Positions 43,426 to 53,585 of a stretch of 64,000 nt of DNA are shown in pieces; the first letter of the stretch is position 1, and each line of letters opens with the position of its first letter. The notes beneath the pieces are model-generated. The model was not told the DNA's origin, did no database searches, and saw only the letters and a list, made by a program, of their open reading frames with translations. The stretch is from contig NZ_FOOY01000007.1 in assembly GCF_900113325.1 (NCBI RefSeq), forward strand, positions 81,165-145,164. The letters are read 5' to 3'. Position numbers and translations under genes: made by a program. The stretch comes from Sporolactobacillus nakayamae. GTDB lineage: Bacteria > Bacillota > Bacilli > Bacillales > Sporolactobacillaceae.

Positions 43426-43720
43426 ACAGGTTTAGAAAGTTTATCATTTTGCCTTGTTGGTACGACGATATGGTCATAAGATTTGGTTGGGCGATCAGGG
43501 AAGCGCCTAATCTGATAAAAAATAAGGGGGAAAATTCCGCTTAATTAGGAAATGCATGAAAAAATCGCTTAAATAGACGGAGAAATTCCGCTTATCGCAT
43601 CGAAAAACGTGAAAATAGAGGGTTTTTCCGTACATAAGCGGAAAAATTACCCTTATTTACCTGTAAAACAAGCGCCATGATGCAAATAGCCGGAAAATCT
43701 CCGCTTATTTTATTCCGGCC
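43426..43720. repeat. Long dispersed repeat, copy 1
   Basis: Closely similar along its length to 61687-61975. Shared landmarks: TTTTGCCTTG(C/T)TGGTACGAC, AGACGGAGAAATTCCGCTTA, ATAAGCGGAAAAATTACCC. Inverted AATTCCGCTTA / TAAGCGGAAAAATT motifs could fold. Confidence 0.85.
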
Positions 43721-43806
43721 ACGTTACTTAATCAAGGATCAAAATGATTCGTGAACTAGAACTGTTTGTTCAAGACAAGCTTGATGATTCAAAACCGCAT
43801 TTAGCG

Positions 43807-43858
43807 AAAGACATCACATCCTGCGGAAGTAAGGACCGGGCTTTGCCTGGTTTTTTTA
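43807..43858 (+). repeat. Dispersed repeat copy with terminator-like hairpin
   Basis: ACATCACATCCTGCGGAAGT then an ACCGGGC / GCCTGGT stem and TTTTTTT; same family as 16691-16750 and 61630-61689. Confidence 0.85.
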
Positions 43859-43880
43859 CACAAATATTCTCAAAATTCTA

Positions 43881-43909
43881 TTGACATCAATAATTTGAAA
43901 GTGTAAACT
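43881..43909 (+). promoter_or_regulatory. Strong sigma-A promoter of the structured RNA
   Basis: TTGACA - 17 nt - TAAACT; predicted start near 43916. Confidence 0.85.
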
Positions 43910-43915
43910 GACAGC

Positions 43916-44105
43916 ACTCACTAAAAACTGTCTTCAGAGAAGGTATACTAATGTTTCGTTCCAGAGCGTATGAAGTAGTCGTCATTTTGATTAGCTAGGA
44001 CTCAGGTACATCAGTCGTTCAATTGACCGCATGTGCCTCGAGTCCTCTTCGCTCTGAACGGGACTTGGGTAAGCCCCATTCAGAAACTTCTGGATGGGGC
44101 TTTTC
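43916..44105 (+). ncRNA. Unassigned structured leader or small RNA
   Basis: Between a strong promoter and an intrinsic terminator, the transcript can form a closing stem CGTTCCAGAGCG / CGCTCTGAACG (43957-43968 / 44050-44060, one bulge). This encloses a 15-bp hairpin (43997-44011 / 44031-44046, one bulged C). It ends with the terminator AGCCCCATTCAGA / TCTGGATGGGGCT then TTTT (44072-44105). The next gene, a ketopantoate-reductase-like protein, starts 80 nt further on. I could not match it to T-box, S-box, TPP, lysine, purine, glycine or 6S RNA signatures. It may be a riboswitch-type attenuator or an independent small RNA. Confidence 0.6.
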
Positions 44106-44184
44106 GTATCGGTGAGCAAATAAGCAAGGTAGTAGAAGAAGCACAGAAGACAAAAAAGATGCACAGAAAAAGGAGACGAGAAGG

Positions 44185-45138
44185 ATGAAGATTGTTGTTA
44201 TTGGTGCAGGAGCGATGGGGTTAAGGTATGGTGTTCTTTTACAGGAAGCGGGGAATGATGTTCATTTTGTAGACACATGGGAACCAAACGTTGAAGAAAT
44301 TAAGAAAAACGGTGGGGTGCACGTTTGGCGCGACGGAAAAGACGAACGGTTCGTCGAAGTCAGTGTCAGTTACCCTGAAGAATACCATGAAGCGCCGGAA
44401 CTCGCGATTGTGTTTGTTAAAGACATGCACACTGTTGAAACAATGGAAAGGTGTAAGCATTTCATAGGCGAGAACACGTATATGATGACAAACCAGAACG
44501 GCTTTGGCGGTGCAGAGTATATTGCGCAGTTTGTGCCCCGCGAGCGTATTATCGCAGGTACGGCGATGATCGCGACTGTCATGAAGGGACCGGGCAAAGT
44601 TGATTTCATCGGCAAGCGCGGCGGCGGTCATGCGCATATCGTTCGTGTAGCGGGTGAACCCAATGACTTTATTTATAAAGTCGCCGATGAAATGGAAAAA
44701 GCGCTTATGCACCCAACTGTTCAGAAGGATTATATGAGTACAGTTTGGACGAAGCTCGTGTTCAATTCCGTTGTAAATACGCTCTGCACGCTCATGAATA
44801 TGAAAATGGGTCAGTTCGCTGCTTATAAGAACGCCAAGGAAATGTCGCGAAAGCTGATTTATGAAGCCTATGAAGCAATTGACGCAGAAGGATTCAAGCT
44901 GGAAGTAGATCGCGATGAACTTGTCAATGAGGTCATGTACGTATCCGAAGTAAGCAATCCTCTTCACTACCCTTCCATGCATCAGGATATGAGTACGAAC
45001 CGTCCAACAGAAGTTGATTATATCAACGGCGCGATTGTCCGCCTCGCTGAAAAAAACGGCCTTCAAGCGCCCTATCATTCCATGTTGGTTGATCTCGTGC
45101 ACCTCAAAGAAGAATCAAGAAAGTATAACGAAAAATAA
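44185..45138 (+). CDS. Ketopantoate reductase family protein (PanE/ApbA-like)
   Basis: 317-residue NADPH-dependent reductase. N-terminal Rossmann motif VIGAGAMGLRYGVLL, the catalytic-Lys region STVWTKLVFNSVVNTLCTL and a C-terminal helical domain with SMHQDMSTNRPTEVDYINGAIV match 2-dehydropantoate 2-reductases. In lactic acid bacteria such proteins may instead act as D-2-hydroxyacid dehydrogenases on branched ketoacids, so a pantothenate role is not certain. ATG at 44185 has GGAG about 9 nt upstream. The upstream structured RNA with terminator may control it by attenuation. Confidence 0.87.
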   Translation: MKIVVIGAGAMGLRYGVLLQEAGNDVHFVDTWEPNVEEIKKNGGVHVWRDGKDERFVEVSVSYPEEYHEAPELAIVFVKDMHTVETMERCKHFIGENTYMMTNQNGFGGAEYIAQFVPRERIIAGTAMIATVMKGPGKVDFIGKRGGGHAHIVRVAGEPNDFIYKVADEMEKALMHPTVQKDYMSTVWTKLVFNSVVNTLCTLMNMKMGQFAAYKNAKEMSRKLIYEAYEAIDAEGFKLEVDRDELVNEVMYVSEVSNPLHYPSMHQDMSTNRPTEVDYINGAIVRLAEKNGLQAPYHSMLVDLVHLKEESRKYNEK

Positions 45139-45179
45139 ACAAGAGCTATTGGCTCTTTAAATGAATAGGAAGACCAGAG

Positions 45180-45216
45180 AAAACTTCGGAATGTGGCGAA
45201 CGTTCCGGAGTTTTTT
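45180..45216 (+). terminator. Terminator of the ketopantoate-reductase-like gene
   Basis: AAAACTTCGGAA / TTCCGGAGTTTT stem (one G-T) with T-run. Confidence 0.85.
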
Positions 45217-45300
45217 GCGGCTTCTTATCGGTTGAGGTAAAATGGACTATAGATTTCGTTCGTGAAAAGACAAGACTGCTCAGGTTTATAGGAGGACAAG

Positions 45301-46494
45301 ATGACTGAAAAATTTAAGCGTATTCATATTATCGTACTCGATTCGGTAGGCATCGGTGAAGCCTCGGATGCCGCAAAGTACGGCGATGAGGGCTGCGATA
45401 CATTAGGACATACAGCAGAGGCGATGAACGGTTTGAGCGTCCCGAATTTGGCCAAGTTAGGGTTATCAAATATTCGTCCTGAAAAGCCAATTCAAGGTGT
45501 ACCGGTTCAGGAACAACCGCTCGCATATTTTACCAAAATGCATGAAGTGTCCGCAGGAAAGGACAGTATGGACGGGCACTGGGAGATGATGGGTCTGCCC
45601 GTGCTCACACCGCTGCACACCTTTCCAAATGGATTCCCGGATGAGCTGATTCATAAAATAGAGACATTCAGTGGTCGAAAGGTGATCTGGAACAAACCGG
45701 CTAGCGGTACGGAGATCCTCAAAAAACTTGGCGAGCGCCAGATGAAGACGGGCGAGCTGATCCTCTATACATCCGGAGACTCGGTGCTTCAGATTGCCGC
45801 CCATGAAGCTGTTATACCATTAGAAGAACTCTATAAAATTTGCGAATACGCACGTGAGTTGACCATTGAAGAGCCCTATCATCTTGGCCGCGTGATTGCG
45901 CGTCCGTACATCGGCAACAACGCGGATAACTTCGAGCGCACGGCTAACCGTCGCGATCTGACACTGGTTCCACCGGAAAAGACTGTTCTCAATTTGTTGC
46001 AAGATGCGGGAATCGACACATTTGCTATCGGCAAAATTAATGATATTTTCAGTGGGCAGGGAATTAAGGAAGGTTGGCATACGGTCAGCAACGCGGACGG
46101 TATGGAACGGTTGATCTCGATTCTAGATCGGGATTTCCACGGCCTCAGCTTCACAAATCTTGTTGATTTCGATGCCAAATACGGCCATCGCAGGGAACCG
46201 GTACTCTTCGGCAAGGCGCTCGAAGCATTCGACAAGCAGCTGGGTCAGGCTCTGCCGAAGCTCAAAGATGATGATTTACTCATTATTACTGCTGACCATG
46301 GCAACGATCCGGGATTCAGAGGAACAGATCATACACGTGAATTTGTTCCGCTGCTCGTGTATTCACCATCATTTGCGGCGGGAAAAGGGCTACCTGTTCG
46401 CAAGACCTTTGCGGACCTTGGAGCGACGATTGCTGAGAACTTCACTGTGGAACAGCCAAAGACGGGCGAAAGCTTTCTAAACAAATTAGCTTGA
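45301..46494 (+). CDS. deoB: Phosphopentomutase
   Basis: Interconverts ribose-1-P/ribose-5-P and the deoxy forms, linking nucleoside phosphorolysis to the deoC reaction. The 397-residue alkaline-phosphatase-fold protein has metal-binding VLDSVGIGE near the N-terminus, [16 protein letters not shown], and TADHGNDPG followed by [17 protein letters not shown] at 45301 follows AGGAGG. First of deoB-pdp-deoC; no deoR gene is adjacent. A weak TTATCG - 17 nt - TATAGA at about 45227-45255 may be the promoter. Confidence 0.97.
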   Translation: MTEKFKRIHIIVLDSVGIGEASDAAKYGDEGCDTLGHTAEAMNGLSVPNLAKLGLSNIRPEKPIQGVPVQEQPLAYFTKMHEVSAGKDSMDGHWEMMGLPVLTPLHTFPNGFPDELIHKIETFSGRKVIWNKPASGTEILKKLGERQMKTGELILYTSGDSVLQIAAHEAVIPLEELYKICEYARELTIEEPYHLGRVIARPYIGNNADNFERTANRRDLTLVPPEKTVLNLLQDAGIDTFAIGKINDIFSGQGIKEGWHTVSNADGMERLISILDRDFHGLSFTNLVDFDAKYGHRREPVLFGKALEAFDKQLGQALPKLKDDDLLIITADHGNDPGFRGTDHTREFVPLLVYSPSFAAGKGLPVRKTFADLGATIAENFTVEQPKTGESFLNKLA

Positions 46495-46583
46495 AAAAGA
46501 GATTGGCGGAATTGAGTAATAAATAAATTGGCTGCGTTACGTTTTTCTTTAGATGCACTAAAATGAATTCGAGGTGAGCCGGT

Positions 46584-47882
46584 ATGAGAATGGTCGATAT
46601 AATCACGAAGAAGCGAGATGGATTCGCCCTGAATCCTGAAGAAATTCGTTTTTTTATTGAAGGATACGTCAGCGGATCGATTCTCGATTATCAAGCAAGC
46701 GCATTGACTATGGCGATCTATTTCAGAGATATGACCGACTTGGAAATCGCTGAACTGACTCGAGCGATGGTTAACTCCGGCGACACTGTTGATCTGTCGG
46801 CAATAGACGGAATCAAAGTGGATAAACATTCGACAGGCGGGGTTGGCGACACGACAACGCTTGTTCTGGCACCACTCGTTGCCTCAATTGGTGTTCCGGT
46901 GGCTAAGATGTCCGGGCGCGGGCTTGGCTTTACCGGCGGCACGATTGATAAACTTGAATCCATCCCCGGTTTTTCTGTTGAAATGAGCAGTGATCAGTTC
47001 GTCAAACGTGTAAATCGTGATCATATTGCTGTCATTGGCCAGACAGGAGACCTGGTACCTGCGGATAAAAAGCTGTACGCGTTGCGTGATGTCAGTGGTT
47101 CGGTCGAATCGATTCCACTCATTGCGAGTTCAATTATGAGCAAAAAAATCGCTGCCGGTGCAGATGCGATCGTTCTCGAAGTGACATGCGGTGATGGAGC
47201 GTTCATGAAAAATGAGAAGGATGCAATCCGCCTTGCGGAAACGATGGTTCAGATCGGCAGGCATGTTGGAAGAAAAACGTCAGCCGTGATTACGGACATG
47301 TCCCAGCCGCTTGGGTTTGCGATTGGTAATGCGCTTGAAGTTAAGGAAGCAATCGATACCTTGCAAGGAAAGGGTCCGAGTGATTTGGAAGAACTGGTCT
47401 ATGAACTGGGCAGCCGGATGGTCACGTTGGCGGGCAAAGCTCCGAATTTGGATGATGCCAGGAAACAACTTGAACAAGCGTTAAAACAGGGACTCGCTTT
47501 TGCCAAATTCAAGCAATTCATTGAAAATCAGGGTGGCGATCCAAGCGTCGCCGATCATCCGGAACAATTGCCGCAAGCTGATTTTCAAATAGAGCTGCCG
47601 GCCAAAGTGTCTGGGGTTGTTGCCGCGTTGAAGGCGGATCAGATTGGCTTAGCGGCTATGCTGCTTGGAGCAGGAAGATCAACGAAAGATGATACTATTA
47701 ATTATGGGACCGGAATTGTCCTCCATAAGAAGGTAGGCGACTCCGTGGTGAAAGGAGAGTCCCTCCTAACTATCCATTCGGATTCTAAACAGGTTGATCA
47801 AGTCGTGCGAAAACTGTATCAGAATATAACCATTGCCGAGCGCGCAGATCGGCCGAAACTCATTCACCAGATTATAAACTAA
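46584..47882 (+). CDS. pdp: Pyrimidine-nucleoside phosphorylase
   Basis: Phosphorolyses uridine, thymidine and deoxyuridine to base plus (deoxy)ribose-1-phosphate. The 432-residue length and motifs [15 protein letters not shown] (phosphate binding, near residue 80), [20 protein letters not shown] and [23 protein letters not shown] (in two parts) are those of family 3 nucleoside phosphorylases. ATG at 46584 follows GAGGTG. Lies 89 nt after deoB and 28 nt before deoC in the same direction. Confidence 0.96.
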   Translation: MRMVDIITKKRDGFALNPEEIRFFIEGYVSGSILDYQASALTMAIYFRDMTDLEIAELTRAMVNSGDTVDLSAIDGIKVDKHSTGGVGDTTTLVLAPLVASIGVPVAKMSGRGLGFTGGTIDKLESIPGFSVEMSSDQFVKRVNRDHIAVIGQTGDLVPADKKLYALRDVSGSVESIPLIASSIMSKKIAAGADAIVLEVTCGDGAFMKNEKDAIRLAETMVQIGRHVGRKTSAVITDMSQPLGFAIGNALEVKEAIDTLQGKGPSDLEELVYELGSRMVTLAGKAPNLDDARKQLEQALKQGLAFAKFKQFIENQGGDPSVADHPEQLPQADFQIELPAKVSGVVAALKADQIGLAAMLLGAGRSTKDDTINYGTGIVLHKKVGDSVVKGESLLTIHSDSKQVDQVVRKLYQNITIAERADRPKLIHQIIN

Positions 47883-47910
47883 TTGACATAGCAAAAAAGG
47901 AGAGAATAAT

Positions 47911-48564
47911 ATGACCAACCTCGCAAACTATATTGATCATACAGCGTTAAAACCTGAAGCGACGCAAGCAGATATACTCAAGCTGACCGATGAAGCAAAG
48001 AAATACGGCTTTGCCTCAGTGTGTGTCAACCCATGCTGGGTGGCATTCGCCGCAGAACAACTGAAGAATTCAAGTGTAGAGGTATGCACCGTGATTGGAT
48101 TTCCACTCGGGGCATCAACCGCGGAAACGAAGGCATTTGAAGCCAAAGACGCAATCTCAAAAGGTGCGGGTGAAATCGATATGGTGATTAATATCGGTGC
48201 CTTGAAGAGCGGACAAGAGGAACGTGTTGAGGCTGACATTCATGCCGTCGTGCAAGCGGCAAATAAGCATGCGCTTGTAAAGGTTATTATTGAGGCCTGT
48301 TTATTGAGCGACGATGAAAAAGTTCGTGCTTGCCGGCTGGCGGTTAATGCAGGCGCGGATTATGTGAAAACCTCAACAGGATTCTCTACCGGGGGAGCGA
48401 CGCCTGAAGATGTTTCACTTATGCGTAAGACCGTGGGTGAAAAGATTGGCGTTAAAGCGGCAGGCGGCATTCACTCAAAGGCGGATGCTGAATCAATGAT
48501 AGCAGCGGGTGCGTCGCGTATTGGCGCCAGTTCAGGCGTGAAGATCGTGGGCGAAGGTTTGTAA
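47911..48564 (+). CDS. deoC: Deoxyribose-phosphate aldolase
   Basis: Class I aldolase splitting 2-deoxyribose-5-P into glyceraldehyde-3-P and acetaldehyde. The 217-residue TIM barrel has [10 protein letters not shown] at the N-terminus, the Schiff-base Lys in YVKTSTGF (Lys 153) and [15 protein letters not shown] with the second Lys. ATG at 47911 follows AAGGAGAG. Ends the deoB-pdp-deoC run. The acetaldehyde could feed the aldehyde dehydrogenase encoded 3.4 kb away (inference). Confidence 0.97.
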   Translation: MTNLANYIDHTALKPEATQADILKLTDEAKKYGFASVCVNPCWVAFAAEQLKNSSVEVCTVIGFPLGASTAETKAFEAKDAISKGAGEIDMVINIGALKSGQEERVEADIHAVVQAANKHALVKVIIEACLLSDDEKVRACRLAVNAGADYVKTSTGFSTGGATPEDVSLMRKTVGEKIGVKAAGGIHSKADAESMIAAGASRIGASSGVKIVGEGL

Positions 48565-48626
48565 TCAAAAGAATTGGTAAGCAGCCTATTGCTTAAAGCA
48601 GAGCAAATCCCGCATCAAAATTAAAC

Positions 48627-48656
48627 TTGAAATAACGATGCTGATTATGGTATACT
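48627..48656 (+). promoter_or_regulatory. Promoter of the solitary tRNA gene
   Basis: TTGAAA - 18 nt - TATACT; predicted start near 48663, giving a ~50-nt 5' leader. Confidence 0.75.
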
Positions 48657-48714
48657 ATTTGTCGTGCTGAATGTGTGAATGAACTGTTTTCCACGGAAGG
48701 TGCACGATAAATAT

Positions 48715-48786
48715 AGGGCGTTGGGCAAGTGGTTAAGCCAATGGATTCTCATTCCATGATCGCGGGTTCAATTCCCGTACGCCCTC
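48715..48786 (+). tRNA. tRNA with anticodon CUC (probable tRNA-Glu)
   Basis: A full cloverleaf folds: 7-bp acceptor (AGGGCGT / ACGCCCT), D-arm GGC / GCC with the Glu-like loop AAGTGGTTAA, anticodon stem ATGGA / TCCAT around TTCTCAT (anticodon CTC at 48748-48750), 4-nt variable loop, and T-arm GCGGG-TTCAATT-CCCGT. CCA is not encoded. Odd points: A1-U72 instead of G1-C72, a C discriminator, and an anticodon redundant with the usual UUC tRNA-Glu. Own promoter and terminator make it look functional. Confidence 0.85.
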
Positions 48787-48798
48787 TATAAGGAACCG

Positions 48799-48833
48799 AA
48801 TGCCATCCTACCTAAAGGGATGGCATTTATTTT
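48799..48833 (+). terminator. Terminator of the tRNA gene
   Basis: Perfect 10-bp stem AATGCCATCC / GGATGGCATT followed by TATTTTG. Confidence 0.85.
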
Positions 48834-48955
48834 GCACATTATATTGTAAGCGTTTACATTTTAGGCTACAATAAATAAGGGTAATGTGAACAAAATGTGA
48901 CAGGATCATTGAATGAAGGATTCTCTGAATTTATCGATACCGTCAAAGGGGATGG

Positions 48956-50164
48956 ATGATTTTGGATAGAAAACGAATCGTTATTTTGGGAGCGGGTTAC
49001 GGTGGATTGCGCGCATTGAAAAAACTTCAGAAGATGAAACCGGATGCTGAACTCTTTCTTATTGATAAGAATGATTACCATTGTGAGACGACTTCTCTTC
49101 ATGAGGTCGCAGCAGGTACGGCGGACGCTGAGGAAATCTGCTATTCTCTTAATTTAGTCATTGATCGAAAGCGAACAACATTCATCCAAGATACGGTTAT
49201 GCGCGTGGATCGGAAATTCAAACGCGTGATTCTGAAGGAACATGAGCCGATTGCTTATGATTACCTGCTCATCAGTTTAGGCTTTGAACCGGAGTATTTT
49301 GGCATAGCGGGGATGGATCACTATGGATTGTCTATTTCGGATATTCCTTCAGTAACACGAATAAGAGCACACATTGAAGGTGAGTTTAAAAAATGGACGA
49401 ATGATCATCGACCGGAGCATTTGATTATTGCTGTTGGAGGAGCGGGATTTACAAGCTTTGAATTCCTAGGGGAACTGACCCATCGCATTCCAAAATTGAT
49501 TGAACGTTATCAGGTCGACCGACAATTAGTAAGGGTCATCTGCATTGAACCAACATCTGACGCACTCCCTATGTTCAATCGGCATCTTGCTGAGTATGGC
49601 GCCCATAAACTAAGCGATCGTGGTGTGGCCTTTGTGATTGGCCGTGTCAGCGGTATTGATGGTGAGCAAATTTATTATAAAGCTGATAATCAGGAGCACA
49701 CGCTACGTGCAGGAACGTTTATTTGGACCGGGGGTGTCAGCGGCAGTTCTGTGGTCATTGAATCGGGTTTTGACCAACGACGTGGGCGTGTCATGGTCAC
49801 TGATGATCTGTCAGTAGCGGATGATGCAACTATTTTGATTATAGGGGATTGCTCGGCAGTCATTGACCCCGAAAGCGGACGTCCGTATCCGACAACGGCG
49901 CAGATCGCAATGCAACAGGCGGACTGCGCTGCATATAATTTAAACGCAATGCTGGATGGACGTCCGACAAAGCCATTTGTATTTAAATTCATGGGGACGG
50001 TTTGTTCACTAGGAAGAGATGATGCGGTTGGAGAAATCATGGGTAGAGATTTGAAAGGCCGTCCGGCGTCAATTATGAAGAAAGTAATTGAAAATCGTTC
50101 ACTGGCAAAGATCGGCGGTGTTGAAACAATGATCAAGAAAGGCCGATTCAGCTTAAGCAAATAA
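48956..50164 (+). CDS. ndh: Type II NADH dehydrogenase (NAD(P)/FAD oxidoreductase)
   Basis: 402-residue single-subunit flavoprotein passing electrons from NADH to quinone at the membrane face without pumping protons. N-terminal FAD motif VILGAGYGGLRAL, NAD-binding IIAVGGAGFTSFEFLGEL, and the second FAD motif TILIIGDCSAVIDPESGRPYP are in the NDH-2 order. The end (GVETMIKKGRFSLSK) is basic as in membrane-bound members. ATG at 48956 lies close to AAAGGGG; a TTG at 48962 is an alternative. Could also be a related ferredoxin/thioredoxin-like reductase. Confidence 0.88.
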   Translation: MILDRKRIVILGAGYGGLRALKKLQKMKPDAELFLIDKNDYHCETTSLHEVAAGTADAEEICYSLNLVIDRKRTTFIQDTVMRVDRKFKRVILKEHEPIAYDYLLISLGFEPEYFGIAGMDHYGLSISDIPSVTRIRAHIEGEFKKWTNDHRPEHLIIAVGGAGFTSFEFLGELTHRIPKLIERYQVDRQLVRVICIEPTSDALPMFNRHLAEYGAHKLSDRGVAFVIGRVSGIDGEQIYYKADNQEHTLRAGTFIWTGGVSGSSVVIESGFDQRRGRVMVTDDLSVADDATILIIGDCSAVIDPESGRPYPTTAQIAMQQADCAAYNLNAMLDGRPTKPFVFKFMGTVCSLGRDDAVGEIMGRDLKGRPASIMKKVIENRSLAKIGGVETMIKKGRFSLSK

Positions 50165-50187
50165 GTACTTTCTAACCGGTGTAAAAT

Positions 50188-50226
50188 GAGAATGGGCCTG
50201 CAAAAATGATTTGCAGGCCCATTCTC
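50188..50226. terminator. Bidirectional terminator between ndh and metY
   Basis: Perfect 17-bp stem (50188-50204 / 50210-50226) with a 5-nt loop between two convergent genes; T-rich on both sides. Confidence 0.9.
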
Positions 50227-50269
50227 TATTTCATAACCCCCATAAGGCAGTTCTCTCTTTTTTTTGTGA

Positions 50270-51586
<1,317 letters not shown>

Positions 51587-51651
51587 CTATACCTTTGAGT
51601 GTTTTCATTAAATAAAATCTTAGAAAGGATGTGCGAGCAGATTAAAAGACC

Positions 51652-51801
51652 GCTTCCCGCAGAATTTAGAGGGAAACGGTCTTTACGCCGATTCGTTTCT
51701 TATCTGCCAGAATTTAATCTGCTGGAATTAACACCATACACAAGATACTGTGCTGGTTGTCGGGCTTCGTCGGGCCAGTCCCTCCGCCACTCTTGATAAG
51801 A
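51652..51801 (-). promoter_or_regulatory. S-box (SAM-I) riboswitch with terminator, controlling metY
   Basis: The minus strand carries the S-box core: CTTATCAAGAG, GGCGGAGGGACTGGCCC, CGAAGCCCGACAACC, closing with GATAAG (aptamer 51699-51800). An AAAGACCG-type terminator hairpin follows (51652-51685) with a T-run. SAM binding stabilises the aptamer and favours termination before metY. Confidence 0.96.
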
Positions 51802-51818
51802 TTTATTTAATTGAATTT

Positions 51819-51847
51819 AGTTTAGCTTGAACATTTCTGTTTGTCAA
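51819..51847 (-). promoter_or_regulatory. Promoter of metY
   Basis: TTGACA - 17 nt - TAAACT on the minus strand, just upstream of the S-box leader. Confidence 0.85.
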
Positions 51848-51945
51848 GCATAAATACAAGTAATTTGGTAGATTTAATTATAAATATAAAAATGGCGAAT
51901 GTATCATACATTCGCCACTTTTATAGAATGTTTTTTATGCCTTAA

Positions 51946-53442
51946 TTAATAGAGCCCGTCAACCGTTTCCTTTGTGCTGATGTAAATGTTTTTCGTTTGT
52001 GTATAGGCATCGAGAATACTCTTATAGGTTTCACGACCGATGCCGGATTTCTTGTAGCCGCCGAATGGAGCGCCTGCAGGAAGCTGGTTATAGGTGTTGA
52101 CCCACATACGGCCGGTGCGTACGCTGCGTGCCACACGAAGCGCTTTGTTGATGTCACGCGTCCATACCGCGCCGCCAAGACCATAATCGGATTGGTTAGC
52201 CAGCTTGATAGCTTCGTCGGCATCCTTGAATTTGATCACGGTTGCCACCGGTCCGAAGATTTCTTCTTGCGCGATACGCATATCGTTGTTTGCATCCGCA
52301 AGAAGTGTCGGCGCCATAAAGACCCCTTTGTCAAGGTTGTTGTCGGTCAGCTGGCATCCGCCGGTTACAAGCTTCGCACCTTCATCCTGACCTATTTTTA
52401 CATAGTCCAAGATTTTTTCCAATTGACGTTTGTTGACTTGAGCGCCCATCTGAACGCCATCTTCCCAAGGAAGACCCACATTAACTTTTTCGAACGCTTC
52501 TTTTAGGGCACTTACGAATTTGTCGTAGATACCTTCCTGAACGAAGATTCGTGAGCCTGCACAGCAAACTTGACCTTGATTGAACAGTATGCCAAGCTGT
52601 GCACCTTCAATCGCACGTTCCCACGGAGCATCATCAAAGAAAATGTTTGCTGATTTGCCGCCAAGTTCAAGTGTTGCCGGGATCAAGCGTTTTGCAGCAG
52701 CCGCGGCAACTTCATAACCGATTTGAGTCGAGCCGGTGAACGCGAGTTTTGCGAAGCCTGGATGGTGCAGCATGTAGTCGCCGGAATCAGAACCGCGTCC
52801 GGTGACAACGTTTACAACTCCGTCAGGAAGCGCCTGATCGAAGATTTTAGCCAATTCAAGCAGACTCAATGATGTTGATGATGACGGGTGAATAACAACT
52901 GTGTTGCCTGCGGCGATGGCCGGAGCGATCTTCCATGCTGCCATCAGCAATGGGAAGTTCCAAGGAACGATCTGTCCGACGACACCGACAGGTTCTTTTA
53001 AATTAATGGTTAATGTATTTTCATCAAGTGCATTTGCTGTTCCTTCTTCAGAACGGATAACTCCGGCGAAGTAGCGGAAGTGGTCGGAGCTTGCCGGAAC
53101 GTCAACGGTTTTCGTTTCACGAAGCGGCTTACCGTTATCTAACGTTTCAACAAGTGCCAATCGGTCGGCGTTTTCATCGATCAAGTCGGCGATTTTCAGC
53201 AAGATCGTGCTTTTTTCTTGAATGCTGACTTCTTTCCAAGATTCAAAAGCTTTTGTAGCAGCTTCCACGGCAGCGTCTACATCGGCGTGGCTCGCGTCTG
53301 TGAATTCGGTCAACTTTTTACCCGTACTAGGGTTATAGCTTGCTATTTTCTTACCCTCGGAACCTTCAACCCATTTGCCGCCGATATATAATTTATAGTC
53401 AGTGTCTACTGCGTGTTCCAGGACTGTGTCTTGAATGCTCAT
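51946..53442 (-). CDS. NAD(P)-dependent aldehyde dehydrogenase
   Basis: 498-residue class of ALDH oxidising aldehydes to acids. Seen are VGQIVPWNFPLLMAAWK (cofactor site), FTGSTQIGYEVA, the general base in LELGGKSANIFF, the nucleophile Cys in FNQGQVCCAGSR and the C-terminal PFGGYKKSGIGRE. ATG 53442 is chosen because AAGGGAAG lies 7 nt upstream; a TTG 18 nt earlier overlaps that site. Acetaldehyde from deoC or betaine aldehyde are both plausible substrates; the sequence does not decide. A cre-like element lies upstream. Confidence 0.93.
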   Translation of the reverse strand: MSIQDTVLEHAVDTDYKLYIGGKWVEGSEGKKIASYNPSTGKKLTEFTDASHADVDAAVEAATKAFESWKEVSIQEKSTILLKIADLIDENADRLALVETLDNGKPLRETKTVDVPASSDHFRYFAGVIRSEEGTANALDENTLTINLKEPVGVVGQIVPWNFPLLMAAWKIAPAIAAGNTVVIHPSSSTSLSLLELAKIFDQALPDGVVNVVTGRGSDSGDYMLHHPGFAKLAFTGSTQIGYEVAAAAAKRLIPATLELGGKSANIFFDDAPWERAIEGAQLGILFNQGQVCCAGSRIFVQEGIYDKFVSALKEAFEKVNVGLPWEDGVQMGAQVNKRQLEKILDYVKIGQDEGAKLVTGGCQLTDNNLDKGVFMAPTLLADANNDMRIAQEEIFGPVATVIKFKDADEAIKLANQSDYGLGGAVWTRDINKALRVARSVRTGRMWVNTYNQLPAGAPFGGYKKSGIGRETYKSILDAYTQTKNIYISTKETVDGLY

Positions 53443-53585
53443 TGCACATCTTCCCTTCAATAGTTGGTGTAATTAATATCACATGTCTATTGTAATGCAG
53501 ACCTTCAAAAATGAAAAAGAAAACGCTCTCTTTTTTTGAAACAATTAAAAATTAATGCATCAGTGCGCAGCAAGGGAAGCATTTG

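Larger units (their letters stand above)
43202..43880. repeat. Non-coding gap filled with dispersed repeats
   Basis: A G/C-rich block (43228-43400), a terminator-like GTGCCCGGTTTTTCTA (about 43412-43427), a ~300-bp module with AAATTCCGCTTA motifs (43426-43720), then another copy of the hairpin module (43807-43858). No ORF with a ribosome binding site. Confidence 0.75.

Noticed and set aside
43916-44105. T-box, S-box or other standard riboswitch for the structured RNA
   Set aside because: No TGGNACCGCG T-box sequence and none of the S-box, TPP, purine, lysine, glycine or 6S core motifs are present.
44239-45102. 287-codon antisense frame over the ketopantoate-reductase-like gene
   Set aside because: The opposite strand encodes a complete recognised enzyme; the antisense product matches no family.
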